DNA of 64,000 nucleotides from Imbricaverruca yamaguchii (lineage: Eukaryota > Arthropoda > Thecostraca > Neoverrucidae): assembly GCA_034440575.1 (NCBI GenBank), contig JAOTOL010001335.1, forward strand, positions 62,001 through 126,000, read 5' to 3'. A model generated the notes under the pieces. The model ran no database searches. It worked only from the letters and a program-made list of their open reading frames with translations, and had not been told where the DNA came from. A program made the position numbers and the translations under genes. Below, in pieces: positions 63,918-64,000 of the stretch (position 1 is the first letter of the stretch; each line of letters begins with the position of its first letter).

Positions 63918-64000
63918 TCATAACCTCCACAGGTCGTAACCTCCACAGGTCACAACCTCCACAAATTCAACACATCGCAGCGGTCGTAACCTCCACAGGT
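63918..64000. repeat. Short tandem repeat at window edge (taacctccacaggt)
   Basis: At least five units of (cg/ac/at)taacctccacaggt or cacaacctccaca, one interrupted by attcaacacatcgcagcgg. It continues beyond the window. Confidence 0.8.

Overview
The window looks like nuclear DNA of an invertebrate animal. Genes are split by GT-AG introns, coding islands are GC-rich within AT-rich surroundings, and most of the sequence is retroelements, dispersed repeats and minisatellites. A DEG/ENaC channel, a C2H2 zinc-finger gene and CR1-like and I-like LINEs fit an arthropod, perhaps a crustacean, but nothing in the window settles the species. There are no bacterial operons, ribosome binding sites or CRISPR arrays.

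Layout. 1-690 is a 23-bp minisatellite running off the left edge. 1527-2370 is copy 1 of a dispersed repeat (called family A here) with inverted termini; copy 2 is 39105-39944 and an internal piece is 52127-52692. 3567-11373 holds minisatellites and a four-exon DEG/ENaC-type sodium channel gene on the + strand (exons 4833-5177, 6895-7071, 8812-9013, 10307-11373; about 596 aa). 11374-14945 has short arrays and a TATA-box candidate. 14946-19251 is a full-length CR1-like LINE (minus strand, ORF1 broken). 21783-23870 is a long inverted array. 26505-37610 is a decayed I-like LINE (minus strand: gag, endonuclease, RT, RNase H) split by a second full-length CR1-like copy with both ORFs open (28339-32682) and by an inverted CR1 composite (36110-37526). 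41607-42212 is a probable decayed gene. 43246-46458 is two satellite arrays, the second with a 1003-bp higher-order duplication. 51731-53060 is a local duplication. 54060-58321 is a C2H2 zinc-finger gene on the minus strand (18 full fingers, three phase-matched exons) followed by relic fingers. 59486-63661 is a tail-to-tail CR1 pair with a hAT-like MITE in each arm. The right edge is another small array.

How the parts relate. The most unusual locus is the channel gene. Introns 2 and 3 both begin with minisatellites whose units span the exon/intron junction, so coding sequence and 5' splice sites have been copied many times. The intron 3 acceptor is itself built from the last unit of a 13-bp array, and in-frame tandem duplications also lie in exons 1 and 4. 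The retroelement landscape records an order of events: the I-like element decayed, CR1 copies inserted into it, CR1 composites formed, and hAT-like MITEs then landed inside a composite.
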